Program-made: the position numbers and the translations under genes
Origin: CAIQPV01 sp964480365
GTDB taxonomy: Bacteria > Pseudomonadota > Gammaproteobacteria > Burkholderiales > Gallionellaceae
Length of the DNA stretch: 64,000 nucleotides
Reading direction: 5' to 3'
NCBI GenBank assembly: GCA_964480365.1
Contig: CAYZPM010000016.1
Span: 1 to 64,000, forward strand
In this document: in pieces, positions 49,745-58,924 of the stretch
How positions within the stretch are numbered: the first letter of the stretch is position 1
Layout of the letters: each line of letters starts with the position of its first letter
Notes under the pieces: model-generated
Seen by the model: the letters and a program-made list of their open reading frames with translations, nothing else
What the model was told of the DNA's origin: nothing
The model's database searches: none

Positions 49745-51121
49745 ATGCCGAAACTTATGGAACAATCCGCAACAGCCAAACTCACATTCTCATCCTTGAA
49801 CCTCGACCCGCAGATTCTGCGTGCCGTCGAAGAAGAGGGTTATACCGAGCCTACACCTATTCAGGTTCAGGCCATTCCTCACGTTCTGGCGAGCCGCGAC
49901 CTGATGGCGATGGCGCAGACCGGCACCGGTAAAACGGCGGCGTTTACGCTACCGCTGTTGCAGCGCTTGTTGCCGCATGCCAACAGCAGTGTATCGCCGG
50001 CGCGCCACCCGATACGTGCGCTAATCCTTGCGCCGACGCGGGAACTGGCAATACAGGTTGAGGAAAGTGTAAAGACCTATTCAAAACATGTGATGTTGCG
50101 CTCTACCGTGGTGTTCGGCGGCGTCGACATCAGGACACAAAAGGCCGACTTGATGAAAGGAGTGGAAATTCTGGTGGCGACACCGGGACGCTTGCTGGAT
50201 CACGTAGAAAGTAAGAATCTGATGCTCAACCAGGTGCAAGTGCTGATTCTGGATGAAGCGGATCGCATGCTGGACATGGGCTTCATGCCTGACCTTAAGC
50301 GCATCCTCATGCTGCTGCCCAAACAGCGCCAGACGCTGTTGTTCTCAGCCACCTTCTCCGACGACATCAAGAAGCTTGCACAGGATTTCCTCGTCAATCC
50401 CGTCACCGTCGAGGCGGAACGCCGCAACACGGCGGCGGAAAACGTCAAACAATCGGTTCTCCTGGTGGATCATGACAATAAATTCAACGTGCTGGCCGAC
50501 CAGATTCGCTCGCGTGGCGTCAAGCAGGTGCTAGTGTTCACCCGCACCAAGCTAACTGCCGCACACGTTGCAAAAATGCTGGAACGCGACGGCATCCCCT
50601 CCGATGCCATCCACGGCGACAAGACCCAGCAGGAGCGTATCAAGGCGCTGGATGCCTTCAAGGAAGGCAAGATTACCGCACTGGTAGCAACCGACGTTGC
50701 CGCACGCGGACTGGACATCGACCAGTTGCCGCTGGTAGTCAATTACGAACTGCCGCCCAACGCCGAAGACTACGTGCACCGCATCGGACGTACCGGTCGC
50801 GCGGGCGCAAGCGGCGAAGCCCTGTCACTGGTTGATGATAAGGAAGAACGGCTGCTCAAGGACATCGAAAGATTGCTCAAGCGCGAGTTCCCGCGCGAGC
50901 GGGCGGTCGTTGCACCAATCGCGCACGCAGCTTCCAGCCACCGGGCAGCCCGGTATTCCACCCCAACACACGGCAAAAAAACTACGCCGGAAGAAGACTG
51001 GTTCATGAAGCCTTACGAACCGTCCTTGGTCACCCCAAAAGTCGAAGAACAAACTTCCGTTCGCGAAGACAAACCCAAAAAACAAGTCGCCGCATTGTTC
51101 AGACGGTCGGTTGAGTCCTGA
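49745..51121 (+). CDS. rhlE: DEAD-box RNA helicase, RhlE type
   Basis: 458 residues. Q motif GYTEPTPIQVQAIP, Walker A AQTGTGKTAAF, PTRELAIQ, DEAD box LILDEADRMLDMGF, SAT (FSATFSDDI), and C-terminal HRIGRTGRAG. The basic tail ends KKQVAALFRRSVES. Start is uncertain: ATG 49745 overlaps a TATAAT hexamer (49741-49746) and a second ATG at 49757 is equally possible; neither has a clear ribosome-binding site. Works in RNA remodelling, ribosome assembly or cold adaptation. Confidence 0.93.
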   Translation: MPKLMEQSATAKLTFSSLNLDPQILRAVEEEGYTEPTPIQVQAIPHVLASRDLMAMAQTGTGKTAAFTLPLLQRLLPHANSSVSPARHPIRALILAPTRELAIQVEESVKTYSKHVMLRSTVVFGGVDIRTQKADLMKGVEILVATPGRLLDHVESKNLMLNQVQVLILDEADRMLDMGFMPDLKRILMLLPKQRQTLLFSATFSDDIKKLAQDFLVNPVTVEAERRNTAAENVKQSVLLVDHDNKFNVLADQIRSRGVKQVLVFTRTKLTAAHVAKMLERDGIPSDAIHGDKTQQERIKALDAFKEGKITALVATDVAARGLDIDQLPLVVNYELPPNAEDYVHRIGRTGRAGASGEALSLVDDKEERLLKDIERLLKREFPRERAVVAPIAHAASSHRAARYSTPTHGKKTTPEEDWFMKPYEPSLVTPKVEEQTSVREDKPKKQVAALFRRSVES

Positions 51122-51168
51122 ACTCAAGCCAAACCGTTAGTTCATCAGGATAGATCGTTTCCCCGAAA

Positions 51169-52020
51169 TTACCTGAACACTATCGTCTTGTTCCCGCACA
51201 CCAGCACGCGGTCTTCCACGTGGTAGCGCAGGCCGCGCGCCAGCACATTTTTTTCGATGTCGCGCCCGTAGCGCACCATGTCGTCCACGCTGTCGCCGTG
51301 GTCTATACGCACCGTGTCTTGTTCGATGATAGGCCCGGCATCCAGATCTGCGGTAACGTAATGGCAGGTCGCGCCGATCAGCTTCACGCCACGTTGATAA
51401 GCCTGGTGATAGGGCTTTGCCCCGGCGAATGATGGCAGGAAGCTATGATGGATGTTGATGATGCGCCCCAAGTAACGCTCGCATAGATACGGTGGCATAA
51501 TCTGCATGAAGCGCGCCAGCACCAGCGTGTCGCCCTGATGCTGTGAGAATAGCGCGGCAATTTTTTCAAATGCTGCGGCTTTGTCTGCAAAGTCCAAATG
51601 ATGGAACGGAATACCGTGCCACTCGACAAAGTCGCGCAGGTCATCGTGGTTAGAAATCACGCAAGGAATATCTACTTGCAACTCCCCGCTACGCCAGCGG
51701 TGCAGCAAATCGTTGAGGCAATGATCCTGCTTGCTCACCAGGATAACAATTCGCTTCTTCCGCGCCGAATCGCTGATGCGCCACTCCATTTTGAACTCAT
51801 CCGCCAAACCGGAAAACTGAGTGTGAAATTCGACCAAGTCGAAAGGCAGCGAATCGGCCAAAATTTCCTGGCGCATGAAAAAGCGCTGCGTCTCCAGATC
51901 GGTGTGATAACTCGCTTCGACAATCCAACCCTTGTAACGGGCGATTAAGCCGCTCACAGCGGCGATGATGCCGGAGCGATCCGGGCAGGAGATGGTCAGG
52001 GTATAGCGGCGGGTGGTCAT
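51169..52020 (-). CDS. purU: Formyltetrahydrofolate deformylase
   Basis: 283 residues from ATG 52020 (MTTRRYTLTISCPDRSGIIAAVSG), an ACT domain start. A longer reading from 52251 has no conservation. The formyl-transferase-like domain has FHHLDFADKAAAFEKI, the catalytic region LVLARFMQIMPPYLC, IINIHHSFLPSFAGAKPYHQAYQRGVK-type substrate loop, and HGDSVDDMVRYGRDIEK. Splits 10-formyl-THF to formate and THF to balance the one-carbon pool. Confidence 0.95.
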   Translation of the reverse strand: MTTRRYTLTISCPDRSGIIAAVSGLIARYKGWIVEASYHTDLETQRFFMRQEILADSLPFDLVEFHTQFSGLADEFKMEWRISDSARKKRIVILVSKQDHCLNDLLHRWRSGELQVDIPCVISNHDDLRDFVEWHGIPFHHLDFADKAAAFEKIAALFSQHQGDTLVLARFMQIMPPYLCERYLGRIINIHHSFLPSFAGAKPYHQAYQRGVKLIGATCHYVTADLDAGPIIEQDTVRIDHGDSVDDMVRYGRDIEKNVLARGLRYHVEDRVLVCGNKTIVFR

Positions 52021-52069
52021 GCTATGCGTCCTAAAATGTGTTACCCGGATTCTAACGGATAACGCTTTG

Positions 52070-52867
52070 CTACAGGAATTCGTATGGCAACTGCCGTGCA
52101 ATAACTCTCTCACCCCACAAAATCGATATGATGCGCGAAGCTTGCGCGGCATCGCCACTACTCCAAAATTGCACGTCCGCAATTGTGCCGGGTGGGCGTA
52201 CCGGCAATTCGGTCTGGATGCGTCTATGGAGTTGCCTCGCCACCGCCGCACCGGTATCCACCAGCACGATTTCCGGCCCGACTACTTGGGCAATGAGCGA
52301 AATGAGGAAGGGATAATGGGTGCAGCCAAGGATCAGCGTATCCGCCCCGCATGCCAGTAACGGCGCAGTGTAACGCACTATCAATTCGCGTGTCTGTGTA
52401 CTGGTAAGGTCGCCCTGCTCGACTTGCTCAACCAAGCCGGGGCAGCCTTGGGTGACGATTTCCACTTCTCCGGAATAGCGTTCCAGAAGTGCAGCAAAAC
52501 GCGCGCTTTCCAAAGTGCCCACCGTCGCCAGCACGCTGATCACGCCGCTCTTGGTGGCCGAGACGGCGGGTTTGACAGCAGGTTCCATTGCCACGATGGG
52601 AATGTCGAAACGCCTGCGCAACGTCGCGGCGGCGACCGCCGTTGCAGTATTGCAGGCGATGACGATGGCATCGGCGCCCTGGTCAATCAGGAAATGGGTG
52701 AGAGAAAGTGAACGTTGTTCAATATAGGAGGCAGGTTTGTCGCCGTAAGGCACATGACCAGAGTCGGCGACGTAGATCAGGCGTTCATTGGGCAACGCTT
52801 GGCGGATGTGGTGCAGCACCGAGAGTCCGCCTACGCCGGAATCGAATATTCCGATTGCACCAGTCAT
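52070..52867 (-). CDS. murI: Glutamate racemase
   Basis: 265 residues from ATG 52867 (MTGAIGIFDSGVGGLSVLHHI). Makes D-glutamate for peptidoglycan. The two catalytic cysteines are in IACNTATAVAAATLR and LGCTHYPFL. DSGVGGLSV at the start is the substrate loop. A TTG six bases further upstream is not needed. Confidence 0.95.
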   Translation of the reverse strand: MTGAIGIFDSGVGGLSVLHHIRQALPNERLIYVADSGHVPYGDKPASYIEQRSLSLTHFLIDQGADAIVIACNTATAVAAATLRRRFDIPIVAMEPAVKPAVSATKSGVISVLATVGTLESARFAALLERYSGEVEIVTQGCPGLVEQVEQGDLTSTQTRELIVRYTAPLLACGADTLILGCTHYPFLISLIAQVVGPEIVLVDTGAAVARQLHRRIQTELPVRPPGTIADVQFWSSGDAAQASRIISILWGERVIARQLPYEFL

Positions 52868-52890
52868 GCCCAATGCCTCTCGCTTTTTCG

Positions 52891-54489
52891 TTAAACTACC
52901 GTGCCCTGACTACGCAGATACTCTTCATACGTGCCGTGGTAATCGGAAACACCCTTGGCAGTGATTTCGATGATGCGCGTGGCCAGCGACGAAACAAATT
53001 CACGGTCGTGGCTGACGAATACCAGCGTGCCTTTGTACAGATCAAGCGCAGTGTTGAGCGACTCGATCGCTTCCATGTCCATGTGGTTTGTCGGCTCGTC
53101 CATCAGCAGCACGTTGGGCTTTTGCAGCATCAATTTGCCGAACAGCATGCGCCCCTTCTCGCCGCCGGACAGCACTTTCACTTTTTTCTTCACGTCGTCG
53201 CCGGAGAACAGCAAACGCCCCAGCGTGCCACGCACCACTTGATCATCGTCGGAAGGACCGCGCCAGTCAGTCATCCAGTCCATCATGGAAATATCGTCGG
53301 CAAACTCGGTGGTATGGTCTTGCGCGTAGTAACCGAGCTTGGCCTTGTCTGCCCACTTGATGGTACCGGTGTCAGCTTGCAGATCGCCCGCGAGACAGCG
53401 CAGCAGCGTGGTCTTGCCGATGCCGTTTGGCCCAATGATGGCAACCCGCTCGCCCGCATCGATGCGGAAATTCACATTGGAAAACAGCACCCGGTCGAAG
53501 CCCTTGGTCATGTGTTGCACTTCCACCGCGACGCGATGCAGTTTTTCGCGTTCGTCATATTCAAAGCGTATAAACGGATACTGGCGGCTGGAAGGTTTGA
53601 TATCTTCGATCTTGATCTTGTCGATCTGGCGCGCGCGCGATGTGGCCTGCTTGGCCTTGGACGCATTGGCCGAGAAACGCGCCACGAAAGCCTTCAGTTC
53701 GGCGACCTTTTCCTTGGCTTTGGCGTTGTCCGATGATTGCTGCTCGCGCGCCTGCGTCGAGGCCAACATGTAATCGTTGTAGTTGCCCGGATAAACCATG
53801 ATCCTGCCGTAATCCAGATCGGCCATGTGAGTACACACGCTGTTCAGGAAGTGGCGGTCATGCGAGATGATGACCATGGTGCTGGTGCGCGCGTTGAGTA
53901 TATCTTCCAGCCAGCGTATGGAATTGATGTCGAGGTTGTTGGTTGGCTCGTCCAGCAACAAAATTTCCGGGTCGGAAAACAATGCCTGTGCCAGCAGCAC
54001 GCGCAGCTTGAAGCCGGGTGCGACTTCGCGCATCGGGCCATTCTGCAACGTTTGCGCAATTCCCAAACCGTTCAACAGTTCCCCTGCGCGAGCCTCCGCC
54101 GTGTAGCCGTCGAATTCGGCGAACTTCGCCTCCAGATTGGCGGCGTGCATGTAGTCTTCTTCCGAGGCATCCGGGTTGGCATAAATCGCATCGCGTTCCG
54201 CCATCACCTCCCACATCTCGGCGTGCCCCATCATCACCACATCCAGCACACGGGTGTCCTCATATGCAAATTGATCCTGGCGCAACTTGCCGAGCCGTTC
54301 ACCCTTGTCCAGCATGACATTGCCGGAGGATTGATCCAGATCGCCGCCGAGAATTTTCATAAACGTGGATTTGCCACAACCGTTCGCGCCGATGAGGCCG
54401 TAACGGTTGCCGTCGCCGAATTTAACGGAAACATTTTCAAACAGGGGCTTCGCCCCGAATTGCATGGTGATATTTGCGGTAGATAACAT
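52891..54489 (-). CDS. ybiT: ABC-F ATPase, YbiT-type
   Basis: 532 residues from ATG 54489 (MLSTANITMQFGAKPLFENVSVKF). Two nucleotide-binding domains without a membrane part: Walker A GANGCGKST and GPNGIGKTT, both signature motifs (first LRVLLAQALFSDPEILLLDEPTNNLD, second LSGGEKGRMLFGKLM ... DEPTNHMD), and the linker (about 245-320) that enters the ribosomal E site. Subfamily YbiT from the VLDKGERLGKLRQDQFA and C-terminal KGVSDYHGTYEEYLRS. Translation factor, not a transporter. Confidence 0.92.
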   Translation of the reverse strand: MLSTANITMQFGAKPLFENVSVKFGDGNRYGLIGANGCGKSTFMKILGGDLDQSSGNVMLDKGERLGKLRQDQFAYEDTRVLDVVMMGHAEMWEVMAERDAIYANPDASEEDYMHAANLEAKFAEFDGYTAEARAGELLNGLGIAQTLQNGPMREVAPGFKLRVLLAQALFSDPEILLLDEPTNNLDINSIRWLEDILNARTSTMVIISHDRHFLNSVCTHMADLDYGRIMVYPGNYNDYMLASTQAREQQSSDNAKAKEKVAELKAFVARFSANASKAKQATSRARQIDKIKIEDIKPSSRQYPFIRFEYDEREKLHRVAVEVQHMTKGFDRVLFSNVNFRIDAGERVAIIGPNGIGKTTLLRCLAGDLQADTGTIKWADKAKLGYYAQDHTTEFADDISMMDWMTDWRGPSDDDQVVRGTLGRLLFSGDDVKKKVKVLSGGEKGRMLFGKLMLQKPNVLLMDEPTNHMDMEAIESLNTALDLYKGTLVFVSHDREFVSSLATRIIEITAKGVSDYHGTYEEYLRSQGTVV

Positions 54490-54671
54490 GGTGTGCCTTG
54501 CGCACATCGCCAATCCCTTGCTATGGTTTGGCAATGTCCGAAAAAATTTAAGGCGCGCATTCTACCACTTGAACCCACATAAGGCGGAAACCATAGAATG
54601 GTTTGCATCCGAACCGTGGCTTTTCAGCTAGAATGTGCCGAGTTAATTTATTTGCAAGGCTTTAAAGCATT

Positions 54672-55943
54672 ATGGTTCCCCATCTCGCTACCGCCCTGAA
54701 AGGCCCGCTGCTCGACCTTGAGCACCGCATCCTCAAAGCGCAGCCCATCATCGAACACTGGTTCCGCGCGCAGTGGCAGGAGCACACCATTCCGTTTTAC
54801 ACCTCGGTGGATTTGCGCAATGCCGGTTTCAAACTGGCTCCGGTGGATACCAATCTGTTTCCCGGCGGCTTCAATAATCTCAATCCGGCCTTCCTGCCAC
54901 TGTGCGTGCAGGCCGCACAAAGCGCCATCGAAAAAATCTGCCCGGCTGCGCGCGGGGTATTGCTGGTTCCGGAAAATCACACGCGCAACCAGTTTTACCT
55001 GCAAAACGTTGCGCAACTGGTCACCATCCTCAAGCAGGCCGGGATGCGCGTGCGCGTCGGCAGTCTGCTGCCGGAGATCACCGAGCCTACTCAATTACAA
55101 TTGCCCAGTGGCGGCACGCTCACGCTTGAGCCAATGCAGCGCAGAGGCCACCGCCTCACCCTTGATGATTTCGATCCCTGCGTGGTGCTGCTCAACAACG
55201 ACCTATCCGCCGGGGTGCCGGACATCTTGCAGGATCTGGAACAGTCCGTACTGCCGCCGCTGGTCGCGGGCTGGACTACGCGAAGCAAATCCCACCATTT
55301 CGCCGCCTACGACCGCATCGCCGACGAATTTGCCGCGCTGCTCAACATTGACCCGTGGCTGATCAACCCCTACTTCGCCACTTGCGGCAAGGTGGATTTT
55401 CAGAATCGCACCGGCGAGGAATGCCTCGCTGCGCAGGTGGACACCATCCTGCAAAAAATACGCATTAAGTATGCCGACTATGGCGTAAAAGAAGAACCTT
55501 TCGTCATCGTCAAAGCCGATGCGGGAACATACGGCATGGGCATCATGACGGTGAAGGATGCCAGCGAAGTGCAGCAACTCAACCGCAAACAACGCAACAA
55601 GATGGCTGTAGTAAAGGATGGCTTGCAGGTGCACGATGTGCTGGTGCAGGAAGGCGTCTACACCTTTGAGCACATCAACGACGCCGTGGCTGAGCCGGTG
55701 GTGTACATGATGGACCACTTCGTAGTCGGCGGCTTCTATCGTGTGCATACCGGACGCGGAGTGGACGAAAATCTCAACGCACCCGGTATGCATTTCGAGC
55801 CGCTCGCGTTTGAGACCTGTTGCACGCTGCCCAATCCCGACTGCGCCCCGGACGATACGCCCAACCGCTTCTATGCTTACGGCGTGGTGGCAAGGCTGGC
55901 AATGCTGGCGGCGGCGGTGGAGCTGGAGGAAATGGATGAGTAA
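54672..55943 (+). CDS. gshA: Glutamate-cysteine ligase
   Basis: 423 residues of the proteobacterial ATP-grasp-like type (Nitrosomonas/Ralstonia family), unrelated to E. coli GshA in fold. DLRNAGFKLAPVDTNLFPGGFNNL (about 48-70), IVKADAGTYGMGIMTV, and VVGGFYRVHTGRGVDENLNAPG. First step of glutathione synthesis. In many betaproteobacteria gshB follows at once; here the stop codon is overlapped by a different gene. Confidence 0.94.
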   Translation: MVPHLATALKGPLLDLEHRILKAQPIIEHWFRAQWQEHTIPFYTSVDLRNAGFKLAPVDTNLFPGGFNNLNPAFLPLCVQAAQSAIEKICPAARGVLLVPENHTRNQFYLQNVAQLVTILKQAGMRVRVGSLLPEITEPTQLQLPSGGTLTLEPMQRRGHRLTLDDFDPCVVLLNNDLSAGVPDILQDLEQSVLPPLVAGWTTRSKSHHFAAYDRIADEFAALLNIDPWLINPYFATCGKVDFQNRTGEECLAAQVDTILQKIRIKYADYGVKEEPFVIVKADAGTYGMGIMTVKDASEVQQLNRKQRNKMAVVKDGLQVHDVLVQEGVYTFEHINDAVAEPVVYMMDHFVVGGFYRVHTGRGVDENLNAPGMHFEPLAFETCCTLPNPDCAPDDTPNRFYAYGVVARLAMLAAAVELEEMDE

Positions 55944-56871
55944 GTGCCCAATCTGTGGAAGCGGAGACGAAGACAAAAGCGTACTTTATGAATGGAACAA
56001 AATAAATTGCCCGCGTTGCGGAGAGTTTAGAATTAATGTTGATGCTATCGAAATGCTCAGTGCTAAATTAAAGGGGGCAGAAAGGAAAGTTGCGAATGCC
56101 AGTGGGTGGGTTCGAGAACATCAAAATGAACCGATTGATTTGAATGTCGTTGAGCGACTCCTTAACCTGCCAACACCTAGCGTAACTGAAAAAGGCCTTA
56201 GATTACTTAACTATTTGGAAAAAAACACTTCTTTTCTGGGGCAGAAATTAAAAAGCGAAGAATGCTTTCTTGCTATCGCATCGGTTATAAACCGCGAAGA
56301 ACTTAACTACATATTCGACTACCTAAAAGCAAACAATTATATCGAGTTTCATAAAGGTGGTTTATTTGGGGCGGACAATATTTACGTAACCCATGCGGGT
56401 TTTGCGTATTTAGACAAAATTAAATATTCAAACGCTGATAGTCAGATCGGCTTCTGTGCCATGTGGTTTGATGATAGTGTTAGTCACTTATGGGACAAAG
56501 CCATTGAGCCTTCCATTAGTAGTGCCGGTTATCAACCGCTCAGAATAGACAAGAAAGAACACGTAAATCGCATTGACGATGAAATCTTTGCGGACATCCG
56601 CCGTAGCCGTTTTGTGGTTACTGATTTCACTCACGGAGAGAAAGGGGTGCGTGGCGGAGTGTATTTTGAGGCAGGGTTCGCGCAAGGATTAGGGTTGCCT
56701 GTTATCTGGACATGCCGCAAAGACATGCTCTCGGAAGATAAGCTGCACTTCGATATTCGCCAATACAATTTTCTTGAATGGACAGACGAAAACCTCGGCG
56801 ACCTTAAGGATCGTCTACAAAAGCGTATCGAGGCCATTCTTGGGCGAGGTACGTGGAAGCCAAGTACATGA
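55936..56871 (+). CDS. Zinc ribbon plus nucleoside deoxyribosyltransferase/TIR-like protein
   Basis: 311 residues from ATG 55936, inside the gshA stop (8-base overlap). N-terminus holds a four-cysteine zinc ribbon (C4, C7, C25, C28: CPICG ... CPRCG). The middle (about 45-165) is helical and unrecognised. The C-terminal about 170-300 has the nucleoside 2-deoxyribosyltransferase-like pattern: IGFCAMWFDD, DDEIFADIRRSRFVVTDFT, GGVYFEAGFAQGLGLPVIW with putative catalytic E245. Such domains in bacterial effectors cleave or modify nucleotides (NAD-like or nucleosides). The DNA is clearly more AT-rich than gshA. Effector or defence role is inferred only. Confidence 0.78.
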   Translation: MSKCPICGSGDEDKSVLYEWNKINCPRCGEFRINVDAIEMLSAKLKGAERKVANASGWVREHQNEPIDLNVVERLLNLPTPSVTEKGLRLLNYLEKNTSFLGQKLKSEECFLAIASVINREELNYIFDYLKANNYIEFHKGGLFGADNIYVTHAGFAYLDKIKYSNADSQIGFCAMWFDDSVSHLWDKAIEPSISSAGYQPLRIDKKEHVNRIDDEIFADIRRSRFVVTDFTHGEKGVRGGVYFEAGFAQGLGLPVIWTCRKDMLSEDKLHFDIRQYNFLEWTDENLGDLKDRLQKRIEAILGRGTWKPST

Positions 56872-56888
56872 TGGGAAACGTTCATAGT

Positions 56889-56976
56889 CCGTCATTCCCG
56901 CGCAGGCGGGAATCCAGCGGGTTAATAAAAAATGCATTTTTAAATGTCTGGATTCCCGCCTTCGCGGGAATGACGG
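56889..56976. repeat. Inverted repeat with 29-nt arms (CCGTCATTCCCGC family)
   Basis: Arms 56889-56917 and 56948-56976 match at 28 of 29 positions; each arm also contains an internal hairpin CCCGC-GCAG-GCGGG or CCCGC-CTTC-GCGGG. Widespread chromosomal repeat type in many proteobacteria. It lies between the zinc-ribbon protein gene and apbE. A short relative occurs at 45859-45886. Confidence 0.88.
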
Positions 56977-56987
56977 TTTATTGGGGG

Positions 56988-58034
56988 GTGCGCTTGGTCA
57001 TGTTGAGTGCAGCCCTTCTCCTGACCGCCTGCGGCAACAAGGAATTGCCGACCTACGAAGAGCAAGGCTATGTGTTCGGCACGCTGGTGGAAGTCAGCGT
57101 GTATGGCGAGGAGGATGCCAAGGCACGGAAAGCTGTGACCTCGGTGATGCAGGAATTCCAGCGTCTGCACAATCTGCTGCATGCCTGGAAGCCTTCCGCG
57201 TTAAGCGATTTGAACGCCGCCATAGCCCGTGGCGAGAGCCGCGAGGTGACGCCTGAAATAGCCGCGATGTTGAAGGATGCGGCGCAACTCTCCGCGCAAT
57301 CCGATGGGCTGTTCAATCCCGCCATCGGTGGGCTGGTTAGGCTGTGGGGATTTCACGCCGACGAATTCAAGGCAGCGTTGCCGGACGAGAAGCAGCTTGC
57401 TGCGCTGGTCGCGGCGCATCCACAAATGAGTGATCTGGTTTTTTCCCCTGCCCCCGATGGAAAAGGGGAACTGGTGCACAGCCGCAACAAGTCCGTGTTG
57501 CTCGATCTCGGCGGCTACGCCAAGGGCTATGCGCTGGATCGTGCGGCGGAATTATTGAAACAGCAGGGCGTCCACAATGCGCTGATCAACATCGGCGGCA
57601 ATGTGCTGGCGTTGGGACAGCACGGTGATCGCGCGTGGCGCATCGCTATCCAGCATCCGCGCAAGCCGGGGCCGATTGCCACGCTGGAATTACATGACGG
57701 CGAAGCCATCGGTACCTCGGGCGATTACCAGCGGTTTTTTGAATTCGGCGGCAAGCGCTATTGCCACCTGATTGATCCGCGAAACGGACAACCGATGCAG
57801 GGCGTACAGGCAGTCACCATTCTTACGCACGGCCCACGCGCCGGAACATTGTCTGACGGCCCTTCCAAGCCCTTGTTCATCGCCGGAAGCGCGGGCTGGC
57901 GCGCTGCCGCCAAGAAAATGAATCTCCCCGAGGCGCTGCTAATTGACGGCGACGGAGTGGTACACCTTACCGCTGCCATGCAGAAACGGCTAGAATTCGC
58001 AGATCAGGCCACGGTCTTGAAGATTGAGCCATGA
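56988..58034 (+). CDS. apbE: FAD:protein FMN transferase ApbE (lipoprotein)
   Basis: About 348 residues. Start is not certain: GTG 56988 gives a positively charged n-region before LLLTACG (lipobox), ATG 57000 removes it. Reading further upstream only enters the repeat at 56889-56976. Mature part: YVFGTLVEVSVYGEED, LDLGGYAKGYALDRAAELL, INIGGNVLALGQHG, GEAIGTSGDYQRFFEFGGKRYCHLIDPRNGQP (FAD/Mg site). It flavinylates Rnf/Nqr-type or other FMN proteins in the periplasm. Confidence 0.92.
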   Translation: MRLVMLSAALLLTACGNKELPTYEEQGYVFGTLVEVSVYGEEDAKARKAVTSVMQEFQRLHNLLHAWKPSALSDLNAAIARGESREVTPEIAAMLKDAAQLSAQSDGLFNPAIGGLVRLWGFHADEFKAALPDEKQLAALVAAHPQMSDLVFSPAPDGKGELVHSRNKSVLLDLGGYAKGYALDRAAELLKQQGVHNALINIGGNVLALGQHGDRAWRIAIQHPRKPGPIATLELHDGEAIGTSGDYQRFFEFGGKRYCHLIDPRNGQPMQGVQAVTILTHGPRAGTLSDGPSKPLFIAGSAGWRAAAKKMNLPEALLIDGDGVVHLTAAMQKRLEFADQATVLKIEP

Positions 58035-58252
58035 ATACCCCGGAACAAGAACACCCTGATCAGGAGCGCATTGAAAGGAGCGTGCGGCACGCCGCAGGCA
58101 TACATGCGCTCAAGGAAATTCGTGGCATCGTGGATGAAGACTTGCGCGAGGAGGCGGCACGCACAAAATTACTGCGCGCTTTCTTGCGTTATGGCTGGAT
58201 CGTTTTGCTGCTGGCGGCCTGGCTACTCGCGCGTCATTTTGGAGTCATTTGA
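58031..58252 (+). CDS. Small tail-anchored membrane protein, unknown
   Basis: 73 residues. Charged N-terminal half (QERIERSVRHAAGIHALKEIRG) and a C-terminal helix LLLAAWLLARHFGVI. ATG overlaps the apbE stop by 4 bases. Unrecognised; an operon-coupled single-pass protein. Confidence 0.6.
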   Translation: MNTPEQEHPDQERIERSVRHAAGIHALKEIRGIVDEDLREEAARTKLLRAFLRYGWIVLLLAAWLLARHFGVI

Positions 58253-58254
58253 AC

Positions 58255-58683
58255 GTGATTGGAATTTTATTGATAACGCACAATGGCCTCGGCAATAGCC
58301 TGGTGGACTGTGTGCGGCATGTAATGGGCAGTGTGCCGCCCAATATAAGGGTGTTATCGGTGCTGGCGAACGACGACCCACAGCGCAAGGAGGACGAAGG
58401 GCGTGCACTGATCGCGCAACTGGACACGGGCAAGGGTGTCTTACTGCTGTCTGACCTGTTTGGCGCAACCCCGAGCAACATTGCGCGACGGCTGTATCAA
58501 CCGGGACGCGTGGAGGGAGTTGCCGGAGTAAACTTGCCAATGCTGCTGCGCGCGGTGTGTTACAGCGGCAAACCGCTGACAGAAGTTGTTAAGAAGGCGC
58601 TGGATAGTGGGCGTAATTGTGTTCTACCTATAAATTCGGATTCGGGAAGCTGCGATGTTGCAACAGGATGCACTGATAATTAA
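58255..58683 (+). CDS. PTS EIIA-Man domain protein
   Basis: 142 residues from GTG 58255 (VIGILLITHNGLGNSLVDCV) with GGAG upstream; TTG 58249 is possible. Phosphorylated His is in ITHNGLG near residue 9. FGATPSNIARRLYQ is the mannose-family IIA pattern. No EIIB or EIIC is nearby, so with HPr and EI it forms the incomplete regulatory PTS common in betaproteobacteria. Confidence 0.92.
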   Translation: MIGILLITHNGLGNSLVDCVRHVMGSVPPNIRVLSVLANDDPQRKEDEGRALIAQLDTGKGVLLLSDLFGATPSNIARRLYQPGRVEGVAGVNLPMLLRAVCYSGKPLTEVVKKALDSGRNCVLPINSDSGSCDVATGCTDN

Positions 58684-58924
58684 CCAACTAGGGCTGCATG
58701 CGCGCGCCTCGGCCAAACTGACCCAGACGGCCTCGAAGTTTCCCTGCGAGGTGTGGATGACGCGCGCGGGTCGGCGCGTGAATGCGAAAAGCATTATGGG
58801 CGTGATGATGCTGGCCGCCGCCAAGGGCAGCACCATCAACATTGAAACCGACGGTGAGCAGGAACAGGAAGCGATGGACGCGCTGCTGGCGTTAATCAAC
58901 AATTATTTTGGAGAAGGGGAATGA
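58655..58924 (+). CDS. ptsH: Phosphocarrier protein HPr
   Basis: 89 residues. Active His in INQLGLHARASAKL, Ser-46 region KSIMGVMMLAAAKGS. Overlaps both EIIA (29 bases) and ptsI (4 bases), a tightly coupled unit. Confidence 0.95.
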   Translation: MLQQDALIINQLGLHARASAKLTQTASKFPCEVWMTRAGRRVNAKSIMGVMMLAAAKGSTINIETDGEQEQEAMDALLALINNYFGEGE

